32,060 bases of DNA from Enterobacter quasihormaechei (GCF_004331385.1 NZ_SJON01000025.1:1-32060); one strand, 5' to 3'. Shown: positions 11,257 to 19,351, counted from the stretch's first letter. Made by a program: numbers and translations. The notes: generated by a model from the sequence alone, not told the origin.

Positions 11257-13293
11257 ATGAGTGAGCTGATTCAACATTCCAACAGTATCGAGTGGCGTTT
11301 TGAACGTCAGATCCTGCGTATTGAACCCTGGGGGAAAAACAGCCTGCGCGTCAGGGCCACCTGTTCCCCGACGTTCGATGAAGCCTTGCAGGCGCTGTTA
11401 CCCGCTACACCTTGCGAGGCTGAAATCATCGCCGAAGCGGAAAGCCTGACGCTGCGCAACGGCAATATCACCGCGAGGCTGAACCTTAAGGGTCAGCTGG
11501 CCTTTTACAATCAGCGCGGTGAGCTGCTGCTGGAGGAGATGTGGCGCCAGCGTTCTACGGTCGGTATCGGTGCCAGCGAGAAAAGTCAGGATAAATACGT
11601 CAGCGCCCTGAAGCTGGATGGCCGCGAATTTAAGCCGCTGATGGGCGGCAAATATCAGCTCACCGTCCGGTTTGAATCGCGTCCGGAAGAACGCCTCTAT
11701 GGCATGGGTCAGTATCAACAGCCGTGGCTGGATCTGAAAGGCTGCACGCTGGAACTGGCGCAGCGCAACTCCCAGGCAAGCGTCCCCTTTATGCAGTCCA
11801 GCCTTGGCTATGGCCTGCTGTGGAACAACCCGGCGATTGGCGAAGCCAGCTTTGCTAAAAACCAGACGGAATGGCGCGCCCGGGTCACAGGTGAAATGGA
11901 CTACTGGATCACCGCCGCTGACACGGTGGCGGAGATCACCCGCCAGTATGTGAAAGCCACCGGTATGCCCCCGGCAGCCCCTGCTTTTATCAGCGGGCTG
12001 TGGCAGTGTAAATTGCGATACCGCACCCAGCAGGAGGTGCTGGAGGTCGCGCGGGAGTATCGCCGCCGTAACCTGCCGCTGTCGGTCATGGTCATCGACT
12101 TTTTCCATTGGCCGAATCAGGGCACCTGGTGCTTCGATCCCGTGGACTGGCCCGATCCTAAAGCAATGGTCGATGAGCTGCGCGAAATGGGTATTGCGCT
12201 GATGGTGTCGGTGTGGCCAACGGTAGAGGCGCGCAGCCCCCTCTACCCGCAGATGAAAGCCAAAGGGTGGCTTGTCAGCAGTGAACGCGGCGTGCAGGTT
12301 AACCTCGATTTTATGGGCAATACGACGTTCTTTGACGCCACGCATCCCGAAGCGCGCGAGTTTGTCTGGGATACGGTGAAGCGAAATTATTACGATTTGG
12401 GCATCAAACTGTTCTGGCTCGACGAAGCGGAACCGGAGTACCGCGCCTATGATTTTGATAACTATCGCTACCACGCCGGTCCGGTGCTGGAAGTGGGCAA
12501 CCGCTACCCGCGCGATTTTGCGCAGGGCTTTTACGATGGGCTACAGGCAAACGGTGAAACTGAGATAGTTAACCTGGTACGCTGCGCCTGGGCAGGCAGC
12601 CAGCGCTATGGCGTGCTGGCGTGGTCGGGTGATGTCCACTCTTCGTTCCATGCTTTTCGCAATCAGCTCGCCGCCGGACTGAATATGGGGCTGGCGGGGA
12701 TCCCGTGGTGGACTACCGATATCGGCGGCTTCCAGGGAGGGAATGTCAACGACCCGGCGTTCCACGAATTGCTGATCCGCTGGTTCCAGTGGGCGGTGTT
12801 TACGCCGGTTCTGCGCATGCACGGCTATCGCGAGCCGCAGATCCAGCCCCCGGAGCGCTATCGGGACGGTATTCCTCAATGTAACAGCGGTTCGCCTAAT
12901 GAGCTGTGGAGTTACGGAGAAGAGAATTACGCCATCATGCAGCACTGGCTTACCGTGCGCGAAACCCTGCGCCCGTATATTGACGCGCTGTACCAGCAGG
13001 CGCATCTGCACGGAGACCCGCTAATGCGTCCGCTGTTCTGGCACTATCCGCAGGATAAGCAGAGCTGGGCGTGTGAAGATCAGTATCTGTTTGGCGAAGA
13101 TCTTCTTGTGGCGCCGGTTATGCAGGCCGGTCAGCGTGAGCGCGATGTCTGGTTACCGAATGGCAATAGCTGGGTCGCCCTTAACGGCGAACGCTACCCC
13201 GGCGGGGAGCATATCCGGGTGCCCGCGACGCTGGAAACCATCCCGGTGTTTATCCGCGACGGGAGTCCGCTTATCCCGAAACTGGTGAACTGA
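11257..13293 (+). CDS. Cytoplasmic glycoside hydrolase family 31 alpha-glycosidase
   Basis: GH31 enzymes are retaining alpha-glycosidases (alpha-glucosidase, alpha-xylosidase, alpha-galactosidase). This 678-aa protein has an N-terminal beta-sandwich (about 1-240, with the family marker ERLYGMGQYQ), then the TIM barrel. Within the barrel are VMVIDFFHWP, the nucleophile D389 in FWLDEAEPEY, the acid/base D459 in AWSGD, and WWTTDIGGF downstream. There is no signal peptide, so it acts on imported sugar. The FWLDEAEPEY motif differs from the FKTDFGERIP of E. coli YicI, so a different substrate from isoprimeverose is likely. SD-like AAGGAC lies in the 15-bp gap after the symporter. No terminator follows, only a short gap to the yeaL promoter. 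Confidence 0.9.
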   Translation: MSELIQHSNSIEWRFERQILRIEPWGKNSLRVRATCSPTFDEALQALLPATPCEAEIIAEAESLTLRNGNITARLNLKGQLAFYNQRGELLLEEMWRQRSTVGIGASEKSQDKYVSALKLDGREFKPLMGGKYQLTVRFESRPEERLYGMGQYQQPWLDLKGCTLELAQRNSQASVPFMQSSLGYGLLWNNPAIGEASFAKNQTEWRARVTGEMDYWITAADTVAEITRQYVKATGMPPAAPAFISGLWQCKLRYRTQQEVLEVAREYRRRNLPLSVMVIDFFHWPNQGTWCFDPVDWPDPKAMVDELREMGIALMVSVWPTVEARSPLYPQMKAKGWLVSSERGVQVNLDFMGNTTFFDATHPEAREFVWDTVKRNYYDLGIKLFWLDEAEPEYRAYDFDNYRYHAGPVLEVGNRYPRDFAQGFYDGLQANGETEIVNLVRCAWAGSQRYGVLAWSGDVHSSFHAFRNQLAAGLNMGLAGIPWWTTDIGGFQGGNVNDPAFHELLIRWFQWAVFTPVLRMHGYREPQIQPPERYRDGIPQCNSGSPNELWSYGEENYAIMQHWLTVRETLRPYIDALYQQAHLHGDPLMRPLFWHYPQDKQSWACEDQYLFGEDLLVAPVMQAGQRERDVWLPNGNSWVALNGERYPGGEHIRVPATLETIPVFIRDGSPLIPKLVN

Positions 13294-13332
13294 CTTCAGG
13301 CAAGCGCCCAAAAATAGACAATTTTTTCACTA

Positions 13333-13380
13333 AAGCCTGCCTGCCGTCGCGTTTGCGCGTAAAGTAAGCAGGCTTACTAT
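13333..13380 (+). promoter_or_regulatory. yeaL promoter overlapping an inverted repeat
   Basis: TTGCGC (13353-13358) and TACTAT (13375-13380) are 16 bp apart and 20 bp from the yeaL ATG. AAGCCTGC (13333-13340) and GCAGGCTT (13368-13375) form a perfect 8-bp inverted repeat that spans the -35 and touches the -10. The repeat could be an operator or the stem of a weak terminator for the GH31 gene (TTTTT follows at 13380). Confidence 0.45.
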
Positions 13381-13399
13381 TTTTGGCAAGGATCCCGTC

Positions 13400-13846
13400 A
13401 TGCTCGACCCTACTCTGCTTATACTTCTGGCCCTGGCTGCTTTGGGTTTTATCAGCCACAACACTACCGTCGCGATTTCCATTCTGGTACTGATCATCGT
13501 TCGCGTTACGCCGCTAAACACCTTCTTCCCGTGGATTGAAAAACAGGGGCTAACCATCGGGATCATTATTTTGACCATCGGCGTGATGGCACCGATTGCC
13601 AGCGGAACGCTGCCGGCCTCAACGCTGCTGCACTCCTTTGTGAACTGGAAATCGCTGGTGGCGATTGCGGTGGGCGTTTTTGTCTCCTGGCTTGGCGGAC
13701 GCGGCGTGACGCTGATGAGCAGCCAGCCCTCACTGGTGGCCGGCCTGCTGGTGGGCACCGTGCTGGGCGTGGCGCTGTTTCGTGGCGTGCCGGTTGGCCC
13801 GCTGATTGCTGCCGGGCTGGTTTCGCTGTTTATCGGGAAGTCGTAG
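13400..13846 (+). CDS. yeaL: DUF441 inner-membrane protein YeaL
   Basis: YeaL is a 148-aa polytopic inner-membrane protein of unknown function, nearly identical to the E. coli protein in blocks such as [25 protein letters not shown] and [20 protein letters not shown]. Four hydrophobic segments are visible (about 5-35, 50-68, 82-100, 112-145). The ATG at 13400 follows AAGGATCCCGTC. Its last 17 bp overlap the 3' end of nimR on the other strand, so the two stop codons cross. Confidence 0.94.
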   Translation: MLDPTLLILLALAALGFISHNTTVAISILVLIIVRVTPLNTFFPWIEKQGLTIGIIILTIGVMAPIASGTLPASTLLHSFVNWKSLVAIAVGVFVSWLGGRGVTLMSSQPSLVAGLLVGTVLGVALFRGVPVGPLIAAGLVSLFIGKS

Positions 13847-14621
13847 TCAGGCTGGCGATATAGCGGGCGGGCGTCTGCCCCAGCCCTTTCTTAAACATGG
13901 TGATAAAGGCGGTGGTGGAGTCATACCCCAGCGCCTGCGCCGCCTGCTGTACTGACTTCCCGCCGATCAAAAACTGCAACGCGACAATCAGCTGGAGCTG
14001 GTGTCGCCAGCGGCGAAAGCTTAACCCGGTCTCTTTCACCACCAGCCGTGCCAGATTGCGCTCGCTCATGGCAAAGTGGCTGGCCCACTGGGCCAGCGTC
14101 TGCCAGGCGGCAGGCTCATTTGCCATGGTCTCACTCATCAGGCGAATTTTCGGATGCGGAGAAACCGGCAGCTGGAGATGCTCCTGCGGTTGCAGGGGCA
14201 GTTCGTCAAACAGGACGTCAACCAGTCGGCCAGTCGCGGGAAGCGGCAGTTCTTCCCGCGACCTGTCCGCGAGCGCCAGCACCAGCTCCCGCACCAGGGG
14301 CGATATTTTCAGCGTACAGGTACGCGCCGGCAGGTCGAGCGCGCCGGGTTCAATAAACAGCAGGCAGAGCTGCGCGCCGGGCGTCGCCCTGTTGCTGTGC
14401 GGCGTTTGACCCGGGATCCACACCGCATACTGGGGCGGCACCATCAGCATCGCGTTTTCCACTTCGCAGGTTATCGCCCCACCCAGCGCCATAATCAGCT
14501 GCCCTTTGCGGTGCTGATGAAGCGGAATAAATTGTTCTTGTGCCACCACGCGGATGCGAAAAGCCACCGCCGCATCGTGCTGGCTGTCGGGATCGTAGCC
14601 GTCGAGCCCCAGTCCGTACAT
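13830..14621 (-). CDS. nimR: AraC-family regulator NimR
   Basis: NimR (formerly YeaM) represses the adjacent exporter gene nimT in E. coli and links it to 2-nitroimidazole resistance. This 263-aa protein has an N-terminal cupin-like sensing domain (HKHRKGQL-type block at about 35-42, and the block [23 protein letters not shown], roughly 55-77). The C-terminal AraC/XylS double helix-turn-helix follows, with [18 protein letters not shown] and [19 protein letters not shown]. It is divergent from nimT with 99 bp between starts, the usual local-regulator layout. The ligand has not been identified from sequence. Confidence 0.92.
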   Translation of the reverse strand: MYGLGLDGYDPDSQHDAAVAFRIRVVAQEQFIPLHQHRKGQLIMALGGAITCEVENAMLMVPPQYAVWIPGQTPHSNRATPGAQLCLLFIEPGALDLPARTCTLKISPLVRELVLALADRSREELPLPATGRLVDVLFDELPLQPQEHLQLPVSPHPKIRLMSETMANEPAAWQTLAQWASHFAMSERNLARLVVKETGLSFRRWRHQLQLIVALQFLIGGKSVQQAAQALGYDSTTAFITMFKKGLGQTPARYIASLTTTSR

Positions 14622-14720
14622 AAAGTTGTCCGATATTAGCGATAAACTGTCATTTTAGCCTGATTTCAACCACGACTTAAATCGGTATTGTATGCGCTCG
14701 CCTGAACGTAAGAGACAATA

Positions 14721-15908
14721 ATGACTACTGCTATTCAACCTTCCGGGAAACAGGGTGCGCTGCTGGTTGCAGGTATCCTGATGATTGCCACGACGCTGCG
14801 CGTCACGTTTACCGGTGTCGCCCCCCTGCTCGACACCATCCGTCAGGACTATGGCTTAAGCACGGCACAAACCGGTCTGCTCACGACGCTGCCGCTGCTG
14901 GCCTTCGCCTTAATCTCTCCCCTTGCCGCAGGCGTCGCCCGGCGGTTGGGCATGGAGCGCAGCCTTTTTATCGCGCTGCTGCTGATATGCATCGGGATTG
15001 GCATACGTTCGCTGCCGTCGGCGTCGCTGCTGTTTATCGGTACGGCGGTCGTTGGCTGCGGGATTGCGCTGGGCAATGTCCTGTTACCCGGATTAATCAA
15101 ACGCGATTTTCCGGGCCAGGTCGCAAAACTCACGGGGGCGTATTCGCTGACGATGGGGGCCGCCGCTGCCGCAGGGTCGGCGCTGATCGTCCCGCTGTCG
15201 CTGGGGAATGCCGGCTGGCACGGGGCGCTGCTGATGCTGATGTTCTTCCCGCTGGTGGCGCTGCTGCTGTGGTTACCGCAATGGCGCCAGAAGCCCGCCG
15301 CTACCCTGACGGGAGCGGGCGCGCTGCACAACCGGGCCATCTGGCGCTCCGCCCTTGCCTGGCAGGTGACGCTTTTTCTGGGCATCAACTCACTGATTTA
15401 CTACGTCATAATCGGCTGGTTGCCCGCGATTCTGATCAGCCACGGCTACAGCGAAACGCAGGCGGGCTCCATGCACGGCCTTCTCCAGCTGGCCACCGCT
15501 GTTCCCGGTCTCGCCATTCCGCTTATCCTGCACCGTCTTCGCGATCAGCGTGGCATTGCCGGGCTTGTCGCCCTGATGTGCGCCGTAAGCGCGGCCGGGT
15601 TCTGGTTTGCGCCGCAGCTGGCCGTCGTCTGGACGCTGGTGTTTGGCTTCGGATCCGGCGCCACCATGATCCTCGGCCTGACCTTTATCGGGCTGCGCGC
15701 CAGTTCGGCCCATCAGGCCGCCGCGCTCTCCGGCATGGCACAGTCCATTGGCTATCTTCTGGCGGCCTGTGGGCCACCGCTGATGGGGAAAATTCACGAT
15801 ACCGCCGGAGACTGGCGCATTCCGCTGCTCGCCTGCGCGCTGGCTGCGGTGGTGATGGCCCTGTGCGGCATGCTGGCCGGGCGCGATCGGGAAATCACAC
15901 CCCGCTGA
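14721..15908 (+). CDS. nimT: MFS exporter NimT (2-nitroimidazole/cyanate transporter type)
   Basis: NimT (formerly YeaN) is an inner-membrane major facilitator of the CynX/NimT group that exports 2-nitroimidazole in E. coli. The 395-aa protein has about 12 hydrophobic segments and the group's N-terminal ATTLRVTFTGVAPLLDTIRQ-like block. A loop-2/3 RRLGMERS turn and a central break near residue 200 (QKPAATLTGAG) divide the two halves. The ATG at 14721 follows AAGAGACAATA. Expression is probably controlled by divergent NimR through the 99-bp intergenic region, where CGATATTAG and CGATAAAC at about 14631-14647 form a loose direct repeat. Confidence 0.93.
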   Translation: MTTAIQPSGKQGALLVAGILMIATTLRVTFTGVAPLLDTIRQDYGLSTAQTGLLTTLPLLAFALISPLAAGVARRLGMERSLFIALLLICIGIGIRSLPSASLLFIGTAVVGCGIALGNVLLPGLIKRDFPGQVAKLTGAYSLTMGAAAAAGSALIVPLSLGNAGWHGALLMLMFFPLVALLLWLPQWRQKPAATLTGAGALHNRAIWRSALAWQVTLFLGINSLIYYVIIGWLPAILISHGYSETQAGSMHGLLQLATAVPGLAIPLILHRLRDQRGIAGLVALMCAVSAAGFWFAPQLAVVWTLVFGFGSGATMILGLTFIGLRASSAHQAAALSGMAQSIGYLLAACGPPLMGKIHDTAGDWRIPLLACALAAVVMALCGMLAGRDREITPR

Positions 15909-15913
15909 CACAC

Positions 15914-15942
15914 AAGGCAGACCTTTCGGTCTGCTTTTTTTA
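15914..15942 (+). terminator. nimT terminator
   Basis: GCAGACC (15917-15923) pairs with GGTCTGC (15928-15934) around TTTC, followed by seven T residues. The T-run touches the stop codon of the convergent gene at 15940. Confidence 0.92.
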
Positions 15943-16647
15943 TCCCTGCGCCGCCCGCAACATGGCCTGGGCCAGCACTACCGGGCGCCCTTGCAGCGCG
16001 GCTCGCTCGTGCTGGAACAGGGTGATCACAAAGAAGGGATGTGTCACCAGCTCTGCCGCGCGGATCTCGCCCTGCTCGTCCCAGCCCGTCACGCGCATGT
16101 CGCCCCGCTCAAGCTGCCGGGCAAACTCAGGCGAGACGCCGTAATTGCAGTGATACCCTTCCTGAATTTCCGGCTTTCCGTACGCTTTGGCAATCAGGGT
16201 GTTGTTCCGCAGTTCGATCGCGTCGGTTTGTTCCACCAGCGAGCAGGCCAGCGGCGCAATCACCATCCTCCCTTCGGTATCGGTTTCGGCATGGCCTGCA
16301 TCGTGCCAGCCCAGCACGTTGCGCGCATATTCAATCAGCGCATGCTGGAAACCGCCGCAGGTGCCGAGAAAAGGGATGCTGTTTTCGCGCGCGTAACGCG
16401 CCGCAATAAACGCCGCCTCGGTGTTTTTATACGGGCTTGCCGGAACCAGCCAGATGGCATCGTAACCGACCAGGTCTTCGGGACTGGTGAGCTCAGGCGT
16501 GGCGAGCCAGTCATAATCCGCGGTGAGATCCAGAACCGCAGCGGCGTCATCAATCGCCAGCGGAATAGCCTGGTGCGCAATAACATCGGGATTGTAATCA
16601 CCAACCAGCGCAATGCGCAGCGTCGTTTTAACCGGGGAGAGTTCCAT
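15940..16647 (-). CDS. Stand-alone class I glutamine amidotransferase-like protein (CTP synthase C-terminal-related)
   Basis: This 235-aa cytoplasmic protein resembles only the glutaminase half of CTP synthase; no synthase domain is present. The nucleophile elbow is FLGTCGGFQHA with C97. A later segment, PFFVITLFQHERAAL (204-218), is where the family's catalytic His and Glu lie. Here H213 and E214 are adjacent rather than in the usual H-P-E order, so activity is uncertain. AAGGA upstream supports the start at 16647. Related orphan proteins are annotated as CTP synthase C-terminal region-related. It is not in the corresponding E. coli K-12 interval. Its amino-group acceptor, if any, is unknown. 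Confidence 0.8.
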   Translation of the reverse strand: MELSPVKTTLRIALVGDYNPDVIAHQAIPLAIDDAAAVLDLTADYDWLATPELTSPEDLVGYDAIWLVPASPYKNTEAAFIAARYARENSIPFLGTCGGFQHALIEYARNVLGWHDAGHAETDTEGRMVIAPLACSLVEQTDAIELRNNTLIAKAYGKPEIQEGYHCNYGVSPEFARQLERGDMRVTGWDEQGEIRAAELVTHPFFVITLFQHERAALQGRPVVLAQAMLRAAQG

Positions 16648-16755
16648 GAGAGATTCCTTATGCCGGAGGATTTTCAGATAACATAAGGAACCTCAGACTA
16701 CCGATCTTTTGCAATTATCACAATACCTTAAATTGGGTGGATAAAAGCCTGGTGC

Positions 16756-16792
16756 TATAGTGTTCTTGCTGAACGTCACACGGTAGGGAGGA
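16756..16792 (+). promoter_or_regulatory. yeaO promoter -10 and strong ribosome-binding site
   Basis: TATAGT (16756-16761) preceded by GC is a good -10. The only -35-like element is TTGGGT at 16731-16736, 19 bp upstream. GGGAGGA just before the ATG at 16799 is a strong Shine-Dalgarno sequence. Confidence 0.5.
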
Positions 16793-16798
16793 AAACGG

Positions 16799-17143
16799 AT
16801 GATTCAATGCAAACGCGTGTATGAAGAGGCAACGTCAGACGATGGTTACCGGGTGCTGGTAGACAGACTCTGGCCGCGAGGAATGAAAAAGAGCGATCTC
16901 GCCTACGATGAGTGGTGCAAATCGCTAACGCCGTCGAGCGAACTGCGTAAAGCCTTCCACGGTGAAGCGATCGATTTCACCGCGTTCAGTGAAGCCTATC
17001 GAAAAGAGCTGGCGCAGCATCAGGATGAAGGCAAACGCCTTGCGGCCCTCGCCCGACAGCAGACCGTGACGCTACTCTATGGTGCGAAAAATACGGAGCA
17101 GAATCACGCGCAGGTGCTGGCGGACTGGCTACGGAGATTTTGA
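16799..17143 (+). CDS. yeaO: DUF488 family protein YeaO
   Basis: YeaO is a 114-aa cytoplasmic DUF488 protein of unknown function. It is recognised by IQCKRVYE, DGYRVLVDRLWPRGMKK (15-31), ELRKAFHG and LLYGAKNTEQNHAQVLADWL. Length agrees with E. coli YeaO. It appears monocistronic: strong ribosome-binding site upstream, and its TGA (17141-17143) directly abuts the TAA of the next gene on the other strand, with no room for a separate terminator. Confidence 0.94.
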   Translation: MIQCKRVYEEATSDDGYRVLVDRLWPRGMKKSDLAYDEWCKSLTPSSELRKAFHGEAIDFTAFSEAYRKELAQHQDEGKRLAALARQQTVTLLYGAKNTEQNHAQVLADWLRRF

Positions 17144-17449
17144 TTAGCCGATCGCCAGCTCATCAACGATGCGTGGCATCTCGTCCGGCGTCAGCGGGAT
17201 CAGATGTTCCGGGCGAACAAACGCAAAACCGTGCTGGTTATCAAATGCGTAGACATCACCGGTGACCAGCCACAGCGGGCGCGCTGACGTGGCGGGTAAC
17301 TGCGTCATGACGCCGTTGACCGGGTTCACAAAACGCTGGCCGGGCTGACAGAGGCCAAACAGCTCAACGGATTTACCAATATTTCGACGGCCTGCCGTCG
17401 TACGCGCACCCACGATCATCGCCATGCTGCCCGGTTTTAACTGAAACAT
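17144..17449 (-). CDS. Hypothetical 101-aa protein
   Basis: I do not recognise the function. The predicted protein is 101 aa, soluble, without signal peptide. The N-terminal KPGSMAMIVGARTTAGRRNIGKSVEL looks like a short SH3/KOW-like beta-barrel start (a 'GxxAxIVGxxxxxNxGKxV' pattern that also occurs in small phage-associated proteins). GAGAAGAAG lies upstream of the ATG. It is absent between yeaO and yoaF in E. coli K-12 and so is an accessory insertion. The gene is supported by codon structure, ribosome-binding site and exact fit between its neighbours rather than by homology I can name. Confidence 0.7.
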   Translation of the reverse strand: MFQLKPGSMAMIVGARTTAGRRNIGKSVELFGLCQPGQRFVNPVNGVMTQLPATSARPLWLVTGDVYAFDNQHGFAFVRPEHLIPLTPDEMPRIVDELAIG

Positions 17450-17529
17450 ACTTCTTCTCGCAAACGTGCTGCCAGAAACTGGCTAAGAATAATCCTAAAG
17501 AGAAGTGTATCGCAGTTTTATTGCCGTTG

Positions 17530-17784
17530 TCATCTGGTCGGTTGCGGATGATCGCGGCGGTAGAGATCCCATTCATCGATCGTTTCTCCGCCTGGCAGTT
17601 TGCACTCGGTACGTACGCCCTGAGGGCTTTGAACAGGGATTTGCTCTCCCCCTTTCTCCAGACAGTACACTGACGCCGGGTTTGCCATACCAATAGCGTG
17701 CGGCGGCTCAGGCGCATCGGGAGGGGGGGTCTTTGTTGAGCATGCGGCCAGCGGTAGTACCAGCGCCAGGAAAAGATATTTCAT
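17530..17784 (-). CDS. yoaF: DUF333 lipoprotein YoaF
   Basis: YoaF is a small lipoprotein of unknown function. The 84-aa precursor has a lipoprotein signal peptide with lipobox LAAC and lipidated C15. A proline-rich linker follows, then the DUF333 domain with GMANPASVYC, GGEQIPVQSPQGV and CKLPGGETIDEWDLYRRDHP, which almost duplicates E. coli YoaF. I chose ATG 17784 over the in-frame GTG at 17790: AAGGA sits 9 nt from the ATG but only 3 nt from the GTG. Residue 16 after the cysteine is Ser, which favours outer-membrane sorting. Confidence 0.93.
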   Translation of the reverse strand: MKYLFLALVLPLAACSTKTPPPDAPEPPHAIGMANPASVYCLEKGGEQIPVQSPQGVRTECKLPGGETIDEWDLYRRDHPQPTR

Positions 17785-17877
17785 TTTCACGATCCTTCAG
17801 GGTGTTGAAAACGTCAGAGTAACGGGTCATCGCCGTTTTCTCCATGATTTCTCCATTAAACCTGCACGATTCGTCCC

Positions 17878-17965
17878 TATAGTGGGGTCTGTTCTCACTC
17901 TGACCAGAGAACATCATTCCGTAATCAAGATGTTTTGCCCCGGCCTTCGCGTCGGGGCTTTTTTT
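17878..17965 (+). ncRNA. Candidate small RNA with own promoter and terminator
   Basis: The 311-bp gap yoaF-dgcP contains an unassigned transcription unit. A -10 TATAGT lies at 17878-17883 (preceded by C, as in sigma-S promoters) with no good -35. The transcript would begin near 17890. Its 5' hairpin is GTTCTC (17891-17896) with GAGAAC (17907-17912). A single-stranded linker (17913-17936) follows, then a strong terminator: GCCCCG (17937-17942) with CGGGGC (17953-17958), ending in seven T residues. There is no convincing ORF. The hairpin-linker-terminator-U-run layout is that of Hfq-binding sRNAs. I do not recognise it as a named RNA. Confidence 0.5.
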
Positions 17966-18036
17966 AGCGCGCCCGCCCTGGTTTCCAGAAGAATATATAA
18001 AATTTCCCCTATTCATGTTTAACTATGACCGGAGTC

Positions 18037-18042
18037 TATAAT
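18037..18042 (+). promoter_or_regulatory. dgcP promoter -10
   Basis: A perfect TATAAT preceded by C (CTATAAT) lies 54 bp upstream of the dgcP ATG. No good -35 is present at 16-18 bp. The C at -13 and weak -35 are compatible with sigma-S use. Confidence 0.5.
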
Positions 18043-18095
18043 TTCAGCATAACATGCAGATACAGAGGCCTTCTGCATGGGAGTCAACCTGCTTT

Positions 18096-19124
18096 ATGTC
18101 AGATATCATTCTTGCCCGTGTTTCAGAAACCCTCGCCACCGAGCAATCTCTCGACAGTCTGGTGCGTCAGCTACTGGAAATGCTGGAAATTGTGACCGAT
18201 ATGGAATCAACCTACCTGACCAAAATCGATATCAATGCGCGTTTACAGCACATTTTATATGCCCGTAACAGTAAGCAAATGCAGATCCCGGAAGGGTTCA
18301 GCGTGCCCTGGGACGAAACGCTGTGTAAGCGCGCCATGGATAGCGACACGTTGTTCAGTAACGAGGTGCCTGAACGCTGGCCAGAATGTGAGGCTGCAAA
18401 AGCGCTGGGGATTACGACCTACATGAGCGTGCCGGTTCACCTTGCTGACGGTACCTTGTACGGCACGCTATGCGCGGCAAGCACCGCACAGAAACAGTTC
18501 AGCGAGCGTGGCGAGCAGGTAATCAGACTCTTTGCCGGGCTAATTGGTCAGTACATTCAGAAAGAGTCGCTGGTGCTTCAGCTTCGCGAAGCCAACGCCG
18601 CGCTCATTGCCTACTCATACACCGACGCCCTTACCGGCCTGCCAAACCGCCGCGCCATTTTTGAAAATCTCACCACCCTGTTCTCACTGGCGCGCCATCT
18701 TAACCGCAACGTCATGATTGCCTTTATTGACCTCGATGACTTCAAGCGAATCAATGACCAGTACGGTCATGAAGCGGGCGATCGGTTCCTCGTTCAGGTC
18801 GGCAATCGGCTGACGCACGAGCAAACGCAGGACGAAATTATCGGCCGGCTCGGCGGCGATGAATTTCTGGTTGCCAGCCTGAGTAACAGCAATGATGGCG
18901 ACACCAGCTCAGAGGTCAACGCACTCAAAACCCGCCTCAACGGTCGTATCGCGGGCGAATACGGGTTAGGAAATGTCACTATCCTCTATCCCGGTGCAAG
19001 CTATGGCGTCGTTATTGTGGATCCTCACAGCACGGATGAAGATAGCGCCCTGCGCACCGCAGACCTCGCGATGTATCAGGATAAAAAGGGAAAAAGCAAA
19101 ACAGGCTTTGTCGCTTTAGATTAA
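18096..19124 (+). CDS. dgcP: GAF-GGDEF diguanylate cyclase DgcP (YeaP)
   Basis: DgcP makes c-di-GMP from two GTP. The 342-aa cytoplasmic protein has an N-terminal GAF sensor (about 5-155; ITTYMSVPVHLADGTLYGTLC at 106-126), a helical linker and a GGDEF domain (about 175-340) with DALTGLPNRRA (177-187), FIDLDDFKRIND and RLGGDEF (GGDEF at 253-257). The catalytic motif is intact. The inhibitory I-site RxxD expected about five residues before GGDEF is not seen (TQDE instead). The start at 18096 gives MSDIILARVS as in E. coli; the upstream in-frame start at 18054 lacks family support. yoaK and yoaJ follow with no terminator between, so the three are probably cotranscribed. Confidence 0.94.
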   Translation: MSDIILARVSETLATEQSLDSLVRQLLEMLEIVTDMESTYLTKIDINARLQHILYARNSKQMQIPEGFSVPWDETLCKRAMDSDTLFSNEVPERWPECEAAKALGITTYMSVPVHLADGTLYGTLCAASTAQKQFSERGEQVIRLFAGLIGQYIQKESLVLQLREANAALIAYSYTDALTGLPNRRAIFENLTTLFSLARHLNRNVMIAFIDLDDFKRINDQYGHEAGDRFLVQVGNRLTHEQTQDEIIGRLGGDEFLVASLSNSNDGDTSSEVNALKTRLNGRIAGEYGLGNVTILYPGASYGVVIVDPHSTDEDSALRTADLAMYQDKKGKSKTGFVALD

Positions 19125-19169
19125 AACCGTACACTCTACGGCCTTATACAAACTCAAACAGGTGTTGGC

Positions 19170-19268
19170 ATGAGAATAGGGATCCTCTTTCCGGTTGTAA
19201 TTTTTATCACGGCGGTGGTGTTTTTAGGCTGGTTTTTCCTTGGCGGATACGCCGCGCCGGGGGCATAA
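19170..19268 (+). CDS. yoaK: Small membrane protein YoaK
   Basis: This is a 32-aa single-span membrane protein: MRIGILFPVVIFITAVVF, then LGWFFLGGYAAPGA. It closely matches E. coli YoaK, one of the short membrane proteins found by direct detection in that species; function unknown. It begins 45 bp after dgcP, and AGGTG lies just upstream. Its TAA is immediately followed by the GTG start of yoaJ. Confidence 0.88.
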   Translation: MRIGILFPVVIFITAVVFLGWFFLGGYAAPGA

Positions 19269-19343
19269 GTGAGAAAAACGACCCTCATCATGCTGATTGT
19301 GGCCATCGTAGCCGTAGCCGGTACCCAGCTGGGCTGGTGGTAA
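19269..19343 (+). CDS. yoaJ: Small membrane protein YoaJ
   Basis: This is a 24-aa hydrophobic peptide (GTG start; RKTTLIMLIVAIVAVAG then TQLGWW) that matches E. coli YoaJ in length and in the C-terminal LGWW. The start codon directly abuts the yoaK stop, and GGGGG at the end of yoaK can serve as its ribosome-binding site, so translation is probably coupled. A shared terminator follows after 8 bp. Function unknown. Confidence 0.85.
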   Translation: MRKTTLIMLIVAIVAVAGTQLGWW

Positions 19344-19351
19344 CCCAAAGT

